From Sphingomonas panni (GTDB lineage Bacteria > Pseudomonadota > Alphaproteobacteria > Sphingomonadales > Sphingomonadaceae): 64,000 nucleotides of DNA. The position numbers were made by a program, and so were the translations under genes. The stretch covers positions 203,421-267,420 of the forward strand of contig NZ_JAKREU010000007.1 in NCBI RefSeq assembly GCF_022664435.1. Direction: 5' to 3'. A model generated the notes under the pieces. That model saw nothing but the letters and a program-made list of their open reading frames with translations, was not told where the DNA came from and did not search any database. The stretch's first letter is position 1. Each line of letters opens with the position of its first letter. Of this stretch, positions 21,823-30,788 are shown one piece after another.

Positions 21823-24300
21823 ATGAACACCAAGCTTTACGCCGGCGTGGCCTTCGCCGCGCTCCTCCTGCCTGCCTCGGCCTTCGCGCAGTCGACCGGT
21901 TCGACCGATTTCGAATCGGAAGAAATCGTCGTCACCGGCTCGAGCGTCCAGAACGGCGTCGACGGCATCAAGATTCCCGACAGCCCCAAGGCGCGCGTCG
22001 TGCTGGATCAGGAATTCATCGCGAAGCAGGCTCCGGGCAACACCGTCCTCGACGCGCTGAACATCGTGCCGGGCGTGAACTTCACCCAGAGCGATCCGTT
22101 CGGTTCGGCCGGCGGCAACATCCGCATCCGTGGCTTCGACAACAACCGCGTCTCGCTGACCTTCGACGGTTTCCCGCTGAACGATTCGGGCAACTATGCA
22201 ATCTATTCGAACCAGCAGCTCGACCCGGAGCTGATCGACGAGATCAACGTCAACCTCGGCGCGACCGACGTCGACAGCCCGACCGCGTCGGCGGCGGGCG
22301 GCACGATCAACTATCGCACGCTGATCCCGTCGGAAACGCTGTCGGCGACGCTGGTCGCATCGTACGGCGATTATGATTTCCACCGCGTGTTCGGCCTGAT
22401 CGAAACCGGCAACCTGACCTCGTTCGGCACCCGCGCCTTCCTGTCGGCGTCGAAGGCATCGAACGACAAGTTCCGTGGTCCGGGCGGCATCCGCAAGCAG
22501 CAGTTCAACGCCGGCATCTACCAGCCGCTCGGCGACAATGGCGACTTCATCCGCATCTCGGGCCACTACAACGAGAACCGGAACAACTTCTACCGCTCGG
22601 TCTCGGTGGGCGACATGCGCACGCTGTTCGGCACCGGCGTCATCCCGGCGAACGCCAATGCATCGCCGTCGAACCCGATCCGCATCGACCTGACCGACAG
22701 CCAGTTCGAAACCGTCAACAATTTCGAGAATGACGAGTTCTGCTCGACGCCGACCCCGGTCAACGGCACGGCGCAGGCGGCGAACAACTGCTCCAACTAT
22801 TACGGCATCCGCGTCAACCCGTCGAACACCGGCAACGTCCGCGCCAATTCGCGTTTCTCGCTGACCGACCAGCTGACGCTGACGCTGGACGGTTCGTACC
22901 AGTACACGCTGGCCCATGGCGGCGGCACTTCCACGCTGGCCGAGAACTCGGCCCGCGCCAAGGGCAGCCTGACGACCTCGCCGGGTGTCGATTTCAACGG
23001 TGACGGCGACTTCCGCGACACGGTTCGCTTCTTCTCGCCGAACATCACCAACACCAACCGCTACACCGGCATCGCGTCGCTGCGCTACGACATCACCGAA
23101 GACCAGCGCGTCCGCGTCGCCTACACCTACGACAATGCGAACCACCGTCAGACCGGCGAATGGGGCTATCTCTATTCGAACGGCATGCCCGAGAACATCT
23201 TCTCGGGTCGTAACGGCCGTCCGGTGCTGGCCGCCGACGGCTTCGTGATCTCGCAGCGTGACCGCAAGTCGGTGGCCTTGCTGAACCAGATCTCGGGCGA
23301 ATATATCGGCCGCTTCTTCGACCGGGCGTTCACGCTGCAGGTCGGCCTGCGTGCGCCGTTCTTCAAGCGTAACCTCGAAACCTACTGCCCGATCGAGGCA
23401 CGCGGCTCGGGCTTCGCCTATTGCACCAGCGAGCCCGTTGCCTCGCTGCGCATCATCGCCCCGAATGCGGTCGTTCCGACCACCGGCGCGACGCCCTATT
23501 ACGCGCCGTTCGCCACGACCTATAAGTATGATGCGATCCTGCCGAACGCCGGTTTCACGTACAATTTCGTCGATACCAACATCAGCATGTTCGGTAGCTA
23601 TGCGAAGGGTTTCTCGGCACCGCGTACCGACAACCTGTATCGTGCGCCGTTCATCGGCGTGCAGCCGGAAAAGACCGACTCGTTCGATCTCGGCCTGCGC
23701 TACAACAGCCGCATGGTGCAGTCGCAGCTGACCGGCTGGTACATCAAGTACAAGAACCGCATCGTGACCTCGTTCGACTTCGATCAGGGCATCTCGTTCG
23801 ACCGCAACATCGGCGCGGTGGACAGCTATGGCTTCGACGGCACCGTCACGGTTCGTCCGGTCAACTGGCTGGGCCTGACCGCGATCGCGTCGTACACCCA
23901 CACCGAACTGCTCTCGAACGTGCAGACCGCCGGCACGGCGATCGCGCAGACCAAGGGCAAGAAGGTGCCGGAAACGCCGGAATGGCAGTTCGGTGGTCGC
24001 GCCGAGTTCAACTACGGTCCGCTGAACGTCGGCGTGCAGGGCAAGTATGTCGACGAGCGCTTCGCGACCGACGTCAACGACGTCGTCGTCGGTGCCTATA
24101 CGCTGGTCGATCTCGACGCGCGCTTCAGCCTCGAACAGTACGGCCTGAAGCGCACCAGCTTCTCGCTCAACGTCCGCAACCTGTTCGACGAGAAGTATTT
24201 CGGCAACATCAGCACGCAGGTCGATGCGCTGTCGGGCAACCCGAACTTCTCGGTCGGCTACCCGCGCACCGTCATCGGCTCGGTCAAGTTCGGCTTCTAA
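21823..24300 (+). CDS. TonB-dependent outer-membrane receptor (825 aa)
   Basis: Signal peptide MNTKLYAGVAFAALLLPASAFA-Q, then SEEIVVTGSSVQ, a plug with VPGVNFTQSDPFGSAGGNIRIRGFDNNRVSLTFDGFPLND and a barrel ending VKFGF. The plug is of the smaller, siderophore/vitamin-like type rather than the very large type seen at 2.9-9.3 kb. Its ligand is not evident. A GGGGAC sequence precedes the start codon and a strong terminator follows the gene, so it is probably monocistronic. It lies upstream of a sensor kinase/regulator pair, but the terminator separates them. Confidence 0.93.
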   Translation: MNTKLYAGVAFAALLLPASAFAQSTGSTDFESEEIVVTGSSVQNGVDGIKIPDSPKARVVLDQEFIAKQAPGNTVLDALNIVPGVNFTQSDPFGSAGGNIRIRGFDNNRVSLTFDGFPLNDSGNYAIYSNQQLDPELIDEINVNLGATDVDSPTASAAGGTINYRTLIPSETLSATLVASYGDYDFHRVFGLIETGNLTSFGTRAFLSASKASNDKFRGPGGIRKQQFNAGIYQPLGDNGDFIRISGHYNENRNNFYRSVSVGDMRTLFGTGVIPANANASPSNPIRIDLTDSQFETVNNFENDEFCSTPTPVNGTAQAANNCSNYYGIRVNPSNTGNVRANSRFSLTDQLTLTLDGSYQYTLAHGGGTSTLAENSARAKGSLTTSPGVDFNGDGDFRDTVRFFSPNITNTNRYTGIASLRYDITEDQRVRVAYTYDNANHRQTGEWGYLYSNGMPENIFSGRNGRPVLAADGFVISQRDRKSVALLNQISGEYIGRFFDRAFTLQVGLRAPFFKRNLETYCPIEARGSGFAYCTSEPVASLRIIAPNAVVPTTGATPYYAPFATTYKYDAILPNAGFTYNFVDTNISMFGSYAKGFSAPRTDNLYRAPFIGVQPEKTDSFDLGLRYNSRMVQSQLTGWYIKYKNRIVTSFDFDQGISFDRNIGAVDSYGFDGTVTVRPVNWLGLTAIASYTHTELLSNVQTAGTAIAQTKGKKVPETPEWQFGGRAEFNYGPLNVGVQGKYVDERFATDVNDVVVGAYTLVDLDARFSLEQYGLKRTSFSLNVRNLFDEKYFGNISTQVDALSGNPNFSVGYPRTVIGSVKFGF

Positions 24301-24325
24301 GCCACATCACGACCAACCAAACGGC

Positions 24326-24360
24326 AACCGCCGTCCCGGCAACGGGGCGGCGGTTTTCGT
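24326..24360 (+). terminator. Strong rho-independent terminator after the third receptor gene
   Basis: A 13-bp stem AACCGCCGTCCCG / CGGGGCGGCGGTT (one G-T wobble) with loop GCAA is followed by TTCGTTT. It starts 26 bases after the stop codon. Confidence 0.88.
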
Positions 24361-24450
24361 TTGGGGCGCGCTTGCGCTAAGGCGATTTTTGCCAACCCGC
24401 CCCCGCCCGGCTATGACGCCCACGGGGGCACAAGACGACTGACGGAGCGC

Positions 24451-25551
24451 ATGACGCCGAAGCCCGCCATTTTCTCGCGCCCCTTCTTCGAACAGAAGAA
24501 CCGCGCCTTCTGGCTGCTGCAGGCGGCCGGATGGACCGGCTATCTGCTGCTGCGCTCCGTCTCGACCGTGGCCAGCGCCGCGTCGCTGAAGAATGTGCTG
24601 GGCAATATCGTCGAGGTGATCGTCGGCTATTGCCTGACGCTGCTGATGAGCGTGCTGTACGGCTATTACCGCTCGCTGCCGCGCGTGCCGGCGATCTTCC
24701 TGACGATGTGCACCCTGTCGGCGGCGACCTTCGCCTATTCGCTGATCGACGCCTTCGTCTTCACCTTCATCCGCAACGTGTCGCCCGATGTCAGCCTGTC
24801 GCTGGTGCTGGGCACGCTGTTCCTCAACTTCACCGTGCTGACCGGCTGGTCGGCGCTTTATTTCGGCATCAACTTCTACCTGGTGGTCGAACAGCAGGTG
24901 GACGAGATGCGGATGCTGGAGATGCAGGCGTCCTCGGCACAGCTCGCCATGCTGCGCTATCAGCTGAACCCGCATTTCCTGTTCAATACGCTCAATTCCA
25001 TCTCGACCCTCGTCCTGCTGAAACAGACCGAGAAGGCGAATGTGATGCTCAGCCGCCTGTCGTCGTTCCTGCGCTATACGCTGGCCAACGAACCGACCGC
25101 GCATGTCACGCTGGAGCAGGAGGTTGAAACCCTGAAGCTCTATCTCGATATCGAAAAGATGCGGTTCGAAGATCGCCTGCGTACCAGCTTCGACATCGAC
25201 GGCCGTGTCGCGCACGCGCGGCTGCCGTCGCTGCTGCTGCAACCTTTGGTCGAAAACGCGATCAAATATGCCGTGACGCCGCAAGAGGATGGCGCCGATA
25301 TCGCGATCACCGCTCGACTGGCCGGGGATCGGGTGCAGATCGCCGTGTCCGATACCGGCCCCGGCTTGATCGACGGACCGAAGCGGCCGACGCTTTCCAC
25401 CGGTGTCGGCATTCAGAATATCCGGGACCGGCTGGCACAGGCGTACGGCCCCGACCATCGTTTCGAAACCCGCGGCGGCAACGACGGCGGGTTCGTGGTC
25501 GAGATCGAACTGCCCTACCAGACGCAAGACGTTACCAAAGAGGCTGCATGA
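24451..25551 (+). CDS. LytS/YehU-type sensor histidine kinase
   Basis: A 366-residue membrane kinase of the His_kinase (LytS-like) family. The N-terminal half has about four hydrophobic helices (about residues 25-150). The kinase core follows with LRYQLNPHFLFNTLNSIS, in which His175 is the phospho-acceptor, then LLLQPLVENAIKYAV (N box) and DTGPGLIDG plus GVGIQNIRDRL for ATP binding. The start MTPKPAIF follows GGAG closely; the frame stays open further upstream but runs into the terminator. It overlaps the response-regulator gene by four bases (ATGA). Confidence 0.92.
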   Translation: MTPKPAIFSRPFFEQKNRAFWLLQAAGWTGYLLLRSVSTVASAASLKNVLGNIVEVIVGYCLTLLMSVLYGYYRSLPRVPAIFLTMCTLSAATFAYSLIDAFVFTFIRNVSPDVSLSLVLGTLFLNFTVLTGWSALYFGINFYLVVEQQVDEMRMLEMQASSAQLAMLRYQLNPHFLFNTLNSISTLVLLKQTEKANVMLSRLSSFLRYTLANEPTAHVTLEQEVETLKLYLDIEKMRFEDRLRTSFDIDGRVAHARLPSLLLQPLVENAIKYAVTPQEDGADIAITARLAGDRVQIAVSDTGPGLIDGPKRPTLSTGVGIQNIRDRLAQAYGPDHRFETRGGNDGGFVVEIELPYQTQDVTKEAA

Positions 25552-26360
25552 CCATCCGTACCATCCTTGTCGACGACGAATCGTTGGCGATTCAGGGCCT
25601 CGAACTGCGGTTGCAGGCACATGAGGATGTCGAGATCATCGACAAATGCCAGAACGGCCGCGAGGCGATCCGTTCGATCAAGACCCACAAGCCCGACCTC
25701 GTCTTCCTCGACATCCAGATGCCGGGCTTCGACGGCTTTTCGGTCGTGCAGGGGCTGATGGAGGTCGAACCGCCGCTGGTGGTGTTCGTGACCGCGTACA
25801 GCGACCACGCGATCCGCGCGTTCGAGGCGCAGGCGGTCGATTACCTGATGAAGCCGGTCGAGGAATCGCGCCTCGCCGACACGCTCGACCGCGTGCGCCA
25901 GCGCCTGACCGAAAAGCGCGGACAGGCCGAGGTCGAAAAACTGAAGGAAGTGCTGGCCGAGGTCGCGCCCGACACCGCAGCGGAAATGGAAGCGGCGGAC
26001 GGCACCGCCGACGACGCGGTCGGCGCGAACCGCTTCGAAAAGCTCATCAACATCAAGGATCGCGGCCAGATCTTCCGCGTCGATGTCGACACGATCGAGA
26101 TGATCGAGGCGGCGGGCGACTATATGGTCATCAACACCGGCGACAATTCGCTGGTGCTGCGCGAAACGATGAAGGATCTCGAAAAGCGGCTAGACCCGCG
26201 CCGGTTCCAGCGCGTCCATCGCTCGACCATCGTCAATCTCGACCTGGTCAAGCAAGTGAAGCCGCACACCAACGGCGAATGTTTCCTGATCCTCGAATCG
26301 GGTTCGCAGGTGAAGGTCAGCCGCTCGTATCGCGACGTGGTGGCGCGCTTCGTCCACTGA
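25548..26360 (+). CDS. LytTR-family response regulator
   Basis: Receiver domain (1-120) with acidic pocket DDE (9-11), phospho-acceptor Asp55 in FLDIQMPG, and TAYSDHA plus YLMKPV; a charged linker (about 125-165) rich in Ala, Glu and Asp; and a C-terminal LytTR DNA-binding domain (about 170-270, RFQRVHRSTIVNLDLVKQV and SRSYRDVV). The 270 residues are longer than usual because of the linker. It is coupled to the upstream kinase (ATGA) and to the downstream trhO (TGATG), so the whole stretch is probably one operon. Its target genes are unknown. Confidence 0.94.
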   Translation: MTIRTILVDDESLAIQGLELRLQAHEDVEIIDKCQNGREAIRSIKTHKPDLVFLDIQMPGFDGFSVVQGLMEVEPPLVVFVTAYSDHAIRAFEAQAVDYLMKPVEESRLADTLDRVRQRLTEKRGQAEVEKLKEVLAEVAPDTAAEMEAADGTADDAVGANRFEKLINIKDRGQIFRVDVDTIEMIEAAGDYMVINTGDNSLVLRETMKDLEKRLDPRRFQRVHRSTIVNLDLVKQVKPHTNGECFLILESGSQVKVSRSYRDVVARFVH

Positions 26361-27295
26361 TGACCGAATTTACCGTCGCGGCGCTGTACCGCTTCACGGA
26401 CATCGCCGACCCGCAGGAAACCCGCGACGCCTTGGAAACGGTGCTCGCGGGTGCCGGCATTCGCGGCACGCTGCTGATCGCGACCGAGGGGGTCAACGGC
26501 ACCATCGCGGGCAGCGCGGCGGGGATCGACACCGCGCTTGCCGCGATCCGCGCCCTGCCTGGCTGCGAAGACCTCGCGCCGAAGTTCAGCCACGCCGCGA
26601 CGATGCCGTTCCACCGGCTGAAGGTGCGGGTGAAGCGCGAGATCGTGACGATGGGCGTGCCCGGCACCGATCCGAACCGCATCGTCGGCACCTATGTCGC
26701 GCCCGCCGACTGGAACGCGCTGATCGCCGACCCGGACACGGTCGTCATCGACACCCGCAATGCCTATGAGGTGAAGGTCGGCACCTTCGCCGGCGCGGTC
26801 GATCCGCAGACCGACAGCTTCCGCGACTTCCCCGACTGGTTCCGCGCCAACCGCGACACCTTGCTGGCCGGCAAACGCAAGGTCGCGATGTTCTGCACCG
26901 GCGGCATACGCTGCGAAAAATCGACCGCCTTCCTGAAAGGCGAAGGCGTCGAGGCGGTCTATCACCTCGACGGCGGCATCCTGAAATATCTGGAGGAAGT
27001 GCCCGAGCAGGCCAGTACGTGGGAGGGCGAATGCTTCGTCTTCGACGAACGCGTCGCCGTCGGCCACGGCCTCGCGCAAGGCACCCACGCCCTGTGCCGC
27101 GGCTGCCGAATGCCGGTCAGCCCGCAGGACCGCACCTCGCCGCTGTTCGAGGAAGGCGTCCAATGCCCCGCCTGCGCCGGCACCCGCGACGCGGCGACGC
27201 TGGCGGCCAAGGCGGAACGGCACCGGCAGGTAACGCTGGCCGCCAAGCGCGGCGAGCAACATGTCGGCAAGCGGATGGAACGGGACGGCGAATGA
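26360..27295 (+). CDS. trhO: tRNA uridine(34) hydroxylase (rhodanese family)
   Basis: Oxygen-dependent hydroxylation of uridine at position 34 of certain tRNAs, giving 5-hydroxyuridine. The 311-residue protein has the N-terminal acylphosphatase-like part (GIRGTLLIATEGVNGTIAG) and a rhodanese domain with DTRNAYEVKVGTF and the active-site loop CTGGIRCEKS, whose first Cys is residue 179. Cys-rich motifs CRGCR and CPAC lie near the C-terminus. This is the normal architecture of the family formerly called YceA. Its start overlaps the regulator stop by one base, an unusual operon partner. Confidence 0.94.
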   Translation: MTEFTVAALYRFTDIADPQETRDALETVLAGAGIRGTLLIATEGVNGTIAGSAAGIDTALAAIRALPGCEDLAPKFSHAATMPFHRLKVRVKREIVTMGVPGTDPNRIVGTYVAPADWNALIADPDTVVIDTRNAYEVKVGTFAGAVDPQTDSFRDFPDWFRANRDTLLAGKRKVAMFCTGGIRCEKSTAFLKGEGVEAVYHLDGGILKYLEEVPEQASTWEGECFVFDERVAVGHGLAQGTHALCRGCRMPVSPQDRTSPLFEEGVQCPACAGTRDAATLAAKAERHRQVTLAAKRGEQHVGKRMERDGE

Positions 27296-27744
27296 TCGAC
27301 CGGGCTTGGCTGCGGGAGCAGTTGACCCCGGACGGTTCGGTGCGGCACATCGTTGTCGATGCCGCAAGCTTAGAGGACTGGCAGCGGCTCTGGCGCGCGC
27401 TACGCCGACACGACCCTGCACCGACCTATCTGCGTGCTGGAAGCGAAGCGGCAATGCCGCCCAGCGTCGGTCCGATCTTCACAGACGCACCCGCATTGAG
27501 CCGGAGCGTGCTGTTCGATTGGCGCGGCACGGAAGTGGATTGGCGCTTATACGGCTCGAACGAAGCAGACTTCACAATCAATCCGCCCGACACCGATCAC
27601 GATACCGCGATCATCGGCTTGCTGGGATGGCTGGGCGACCTGCTCCATCGGCCGGTGACGCTGATCCACGAGAATCGGCCGGACTACGCCATCCTGCGCT
27701 ACGACCCGGCGGACGGGCGCTACACCCATCCGCCATGGCTCTGA
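27292..27744 (+). CDS. Hypothetical protein (150 aa)
   Basis: I do not recognise this protein. It starts with an ATGA overlap with trhO and is probably translated from the same message. It has no signal peptide or membrane helix. It is a compact, Trp-rich protein (WRALRRHDPAPTYLRAG, LFDWRGTEVDWRLYGS, HENRPDYAILRYDP), with a rather acidic second half. Codon use and GC content look a little less biased than in the flanking genes. A guess would be an immunity- or SMI1-like small domain, but no motif supports that. Confidence 0.7.
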   Translation: MIDRAWLREQLTPDGSVRHIVVDAASLEDWQRLWRALRRHDPAPTYLRAGSEAAMPPSVGPIFTDAPALSRSVLFDWRGTEVDWRLYGSNEADFTINPPDTDHDTAIIGLLGWLGDLLHRPVTLIHENRPDYAILRYDPADGRYTHPPWL

Positions 27745-27751
27745 GCGGCCC

Positions 27752-28042
27752 TTACTCCGCCTCGTCGCCCTTCACTTCGTCCGCCGGCGCATCCGCGCCC
27801 TTGGCCGGCGTCTGGAAATAGGCCTCGACCGGGCCGGACAGCTTGATCGTCAGCGGCTGGCCCTTGCGGTCGACCTTCTTGCCAAGGCCGACGCGGATCC
27901 AGCCTTCGGAGATCGAATATTCCTCGACATCGTTGCGCTCGGCGCCCTTGAAGCGAATGCCGATGCCGCGCTCCAGCACGGGCTGGTTGAAATGCGGGCT
28001 GCGCGGATTGATCGAGAGGCGATCGGGGGGCGTATCAGTCAT
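27752..28042 (-). CDS. DUF3297 family protein
   Basis: A 96-residue cytoplasmic protein with the family pattern TPPDRLSINPRSPHF, RGIGIRFKGAERNDVEEYSISEGWIRV and a downstream GKKVDRKGQPLTIKL. The family is conserved in Proteobacteria and has no known function. The last 20 residues are an Ala/Asp/Glu-rich tail. It is convergent with the trhO operon (7 bases between stop codons). Confidence 0.88.
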   Translation of the reverse strand: MTDTPPDRLSINPRSPHFNQPVLERGIGIRFKGAERNDVEEYSISEGWIRVGLGKKVDRKGQPLTIKLSGPVEAYFQTPAKGADAPADEVKGDEAE

Positions 28043-28117
28043 GGGCGCGGCCCATGCCGCAAAATGCCCCCGCCGCCAAGCGGAAAGGGCGGAGGATCGC
28101 TCCCCCGCCCCGCCGCA

Positions 28118-28531
28118 TCAGTTACAGACCCGGACGCGCACCGTCTGGTCGTAATAGGGATCGTAGCGCCGCTCGATCCAGCACCGCTGATAATCGTTAT
28201 AGCGATAGGCGTAATAGCCGTCGTTCGGATAATAGCCGCGCTGACGATAGAAGCGATCGTCGTAATTATAGGCATAGCCCCGGTCGCGATAATAGCGATC
28301 GCGATAGCGCCGGTCGTTCGCGCTCGATGCGAGCGCCGCACCGATGGCGAGGCCGGCGATGCCGGCGACGACCGCCGTACCGCCATTGTCGCGCCCGCGG
28401 TGCCAGCCACGGTCATAGCCGCGGTCCCAGCCATAGCCGCGGCGCCACTGCGCATCGGCCGGCGCGGCGGCGGTCAGCGCCGTCGCAGCCAGCGACAGCC
28501 CCAGGCCCGCCTTGGTCAGCAAGGTCTTCAT
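28118..28531 (-). CDS. Secreted Tyr/Arg-rich protein with a short glycine-zipper segment
   Basis: A 137-residue exported protein: signal peptide (1-about 24, ending PADA-Q), an Arg/Gly/Trp-rich stretch, a short hydrophobic glycine-zipper-like segment (GTAVVAGIAGLAIGAALAS, about 47-65), then a low-complexity region with many Tyr, Arg and Asp (DRYYRDRGYAYNYDDRFYRQ) and a C-terminal pair of cysteines (QRCWIE and RVCN). The layout resembles envelope proteins with glycine-zipper domains. The start MKTLLTKAG follows a purine-rich stretch; an in-frame ATG ten codons upstream is less likely. Confidence 0.82.
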   Translation of the reverse strand: MKTLLTKAGLGLSLAATALTAAAPADAQWRRGYGWDRGYDRGWHRGRDNGGTAVVAGIAGLAIGAALASSANDRRYRDRYYRDRGYAYNYDDRFYRQRGYYPNDGYYAYRYNDYQRCWIERRYDPYYDQTVRVRVCN

Positions 28532-28684
28532 GCCAATCTCCTCAACATGCGTGGGGGCCATGTCGGCCCCGAACTACCGTCTTGTCACGTCGACGCATCT
28601 GCGCCGATGATCGACGCCCTACGCCCGCACGACTGAACGCACGCGGAACCGAGCATTCACCGGCGGTTTATGAAAGGGTTAACC

Positions 28685-29083
28685 ATGGCGAACTGGCTGC
28701 TGAAGTCCGAACCCGACAGCTATGGCTGGGACGATCTGGTCCGCGACGGCGGCACCGAATGGGACGGCGTGCGCAACCATGCCGCCGCTGGGCATCTGCG
28801 CGCGATGGCGCTCGGCGACCGCGCGCTATTCTACCATTCGGGCAAGGACAAGGCGGCGGTCGGCGTCGCCCGTATCGCCCGCACGGCGCGGCCGGACGGC
28901 GACGAAGGCTGGGTGTCGGTCCGCGTCGAACCGGACCATGCCCTGCCCCGTGCGGTGCCGCTCAAGGCGATGAAGGCCGAGGATGCGCTGCAGGAGATGG
29001 CGATGCTGCGCCAGTCGCGGCTGTCGGTGTCGCCGGTGACGGACTGGGAATGGGCGGTGCTGATGCAGCTGGCGGGGGAATAG
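28685..29083 (+). CDS. EVE domain-containing protein
   Basis: A 132-residue single-domain protein with the EVE/thymocyte nuclear protein 1 fold signature: MANWLLKSEPDSYGWDDL, TEWDGVRNHAA, MALGDRALFYHSGKDKAAVGVARI and a closing ALPRAVPLKAMK. EVE domains are PUA-related and are thought to bind modified nucleobases in DNA or RNA. In bacteria they occur alone near housekeeping genes or fused in restriction systems; nothing here suggests a restriction context. The start MANWLL is the family start, a few codons after an upstream ATG. Confidence 0.93.
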   Translation: MANWLLKSEPDSYGWDDLVRDGGTEWDGVRNHAAAGHLRAMALGDRALFYHSGKDKAAVGVARIARTARPDGDEGWVSVRVEPDHALPRAVPLKAMKAEDALQEMAMLRQSRLSVSPVTDWEWAVLMQLAGE

Positions 29084-29100
29084 CGCCCCCCTCACACACC

Positions 29101-29220
29101 CCGTTTGGTTCGAGCAGCTTCGAGCCTGTCGAGAAGCGTCCGTCGAGAACTCCCCGCGTATGGCAACCCGTTCTCGACTATCGCTTCTCGACTACGCTCG
29201 AAGCTGCTCGAACCGAACGG
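29101..29220. repeat. Long inverted repeat (family E)
   Basis: About 50-base arms: CCGTTTGGTTCGAGCAGCTT on the left and the complementary AAGCTGCTCGAACCGAACGG at the right end, with inner TCGAGAAGCG / CGCTTCTCGA and TCGAGAAC / GTTCTCGA pairs. It lies between the convergent EVE and transporter genes and probably terminates both. Confidence 0.85.
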
Positions 29221-29233
29221 AATGGAGAAAAGT

Positions 29234-30517
29234 CTACGCCCCCTCCACCCGCGCCAGCCGTGGCGACAGCACATGCACCAGCAGCAACGCGACGAAATAG
29301 GCCGACCCGGCAACGAAGAACAACGGCGCATAGCTGCCGATGCCGTCCAGCACGTAACCGGCATATTTCGCCATCAGCATCCCGCCGACCGCGCCGACCG
29401 TCCCGCCGATGCCGACCACCGACCCCACCGCCGCACGCGGGAACAGGTCGGAGGGCAGCGTATAGAGGTTCGCCGAAAACGCCTGGTGCGCTGCGGTCGC
29501 GATCCCGATTACCAGCACCGCGACCCACAAATTGTCGATCGACTGGGCGAACAACACCGGCAGCACCGCGACCGCGCAGACGAACATCGTCGCCTTGCGC
29601 GCGAAATTGACGCTCCGCCCGCTGGCGATCAGCCGCGACGACAGCCATCCGCCCGCCACGCTGCCCAGATCGGACAACAGGTAGATCGCGACCAAAGGCG
29701 GCCCGAAGCTCAACAGGTCGAGGTCGTACCGGTCGCCCAGATAGCCCGGCAGCCAGAACAGGAAGAACCACCAGATCGGGTCGATGCAGAACTTGCCGAG
29801 CGCATAGGCCCAGGTCTCGCGCTTCGTGACTAACTTCGCCCAAGCGATCGGCTGCACCGGATCGGCCGGGTCCTGCTCGATCCACGCGCGCTCGCCCGCC
29901 GACAATTTCTTGTGATCGGCAGGCGAGCGATAGAAGGCGAGCCACGCGACCAGCCACACCAGACTGACCACCCCGGTCACGACGAACGCCATGCGCCAGC
30001 CATAGGCGACGGTCAGCATCGGCACCGCCAGCGGCGTGATGATCGCGCCGACATTCGCGCCGGCGTTGAACACGCCGATGGCGAAGGCGCGTTCCTTGGC
30101 CGGAAACCATTCGGTCACCGCCTTGATCCCGGCGGGGAAGTTGCCCGCCTCGCCCAGCCCCAGGCCGAACCGCGCCATGGCGAACTGCGTCACGCTGTAC
30201 GCGCCACCATGGGCGATATGCGCGACCTGCCAGATGACGAAGGCGACGGCATAGCCCATGCGCGCGCCGATCACATCGACGATCCGCCCGAACCCGATAT
30301 AGCCGATCGCATAGGCCATCTGGAAAAAGAAGATGACGTTGGCGAAGTCGGTCTCGCTCCAGCCGAGATCCTTCGACAGGGTCGGTTTCAGCACCCCGAT
30401 CATCTGCCGGTCGACATAGTTGATGACCGTCGCCATGAACAACAGCGCGACGATCCCCCAGCGATAGCGACCCGCGCGGGCCACCGCGCGTTCGATGCCG
30501 TCAACCTGCTCCGTCAT
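29234..30517 (-). CDS. MFS transporter, hexuronate (ExuT-like) ACS family
   Basis: A 427-residue inner-membrane proton symporter with 12 predicted helices. The first segment contains INYVDRQMIGVL and the later RFGLGLGEAGNFPAGIKAVTEWFP is the signature of the anion:cation symporter family that includes ExuT and related hexuronate and aldonate carriers. In the context of a pectate lyase, a LacI regulator and a GH43 enzyme within 12 kb, galacturonate or its oligomers are the most likely cargo. That assignment is inference. The gene is bounded by two hairpin repeats. Confidence 0.85.
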   Translation of the reverse strand: MTEQVDGIERAVARAGRYRWGIVALLFMATVINYVDRQMIGVLKPTLSKDLGWSETDFANVIFFFQMAYAIGYIGFGRIVDVIGARMGYAVAFVIWQVAHIAHGGAYSVTQFAMARFGLGLGEAGNFPAGIKAVTEWFPAKERAFAIGVFNAGANVGAIITPLAVPMLTVAYGWRMAFVVTGVVSLVWLVAWLAFYRSPADHKKLSAGERAWIEQDPADPVQPIAWAKLVTKRETWAYALGKFCIDPIWWFFLFWLPGYLGDRYDLDLLSFGPPLVAIYLLSDLGSVAGGWLSSRLIASGRSVNFARKATMFVCAVAVLPVLFAQSIDNLWVAVLVIGIATAAHQAFSANLYTLPSDLFPRAAVGSVVGIGGTVGAVGGMLMAKYAGYVLDGIGSYAPLFFVAGSAYFVALLLVHVLSPRLARVEGA

Positions 30518-30635
30518 TCCACGCCTCCGCTTGCATCCTCTGCGGATCGGCCCGTCTGATGGGGTCGATTCCGCGTTATTGGTTTGGGGCGGGAGATGGC
30601 GACCATCCGATCGCCATCATCCCTCACCGCCATTT

Positions 30636-30727
30636 CGTACCCCGGCGAAGGCCGGGGCCCAGTTGGGGGACGCCTGTGCCTTGCCGGAAGGCCTTCCCAA
30701 CTGGACCCCGGCCTCCGCCGGGGTACG
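30636..30727. repeat. Head-to-head repeat pair (family D)
   Basis: Left arm CGTACCCCGGCGAAGGCCGG and its inverted copy at the right end (30696-30727), including CCCAGTTGGG / CCCAACTGG. The arm frame is the same as in families B and C, but the stem is CCCCGGC / GCCGGGG. Confidence 0.85.
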
Positions 30728-30788
30728 ACCATGTATGCCAAGGCACGCCGCGCCCACCGTCTGTCACAGGATCGCGGGCGCGTGCCGA

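Noticed and set aside
24451..25551. Direct coupling of the third receptor to the sensor kinase
   Set aside because: A 13-bp stem terminator lies between them, so they are neighbours but probably not one transcript.
28118..28531. Interpretation as an RcnB-type protein
   Set aside because: The Tyr/Arg-rich composition is suggestive, but the RcnB core motif is not visible and a glycine-zipper segment is present instead.
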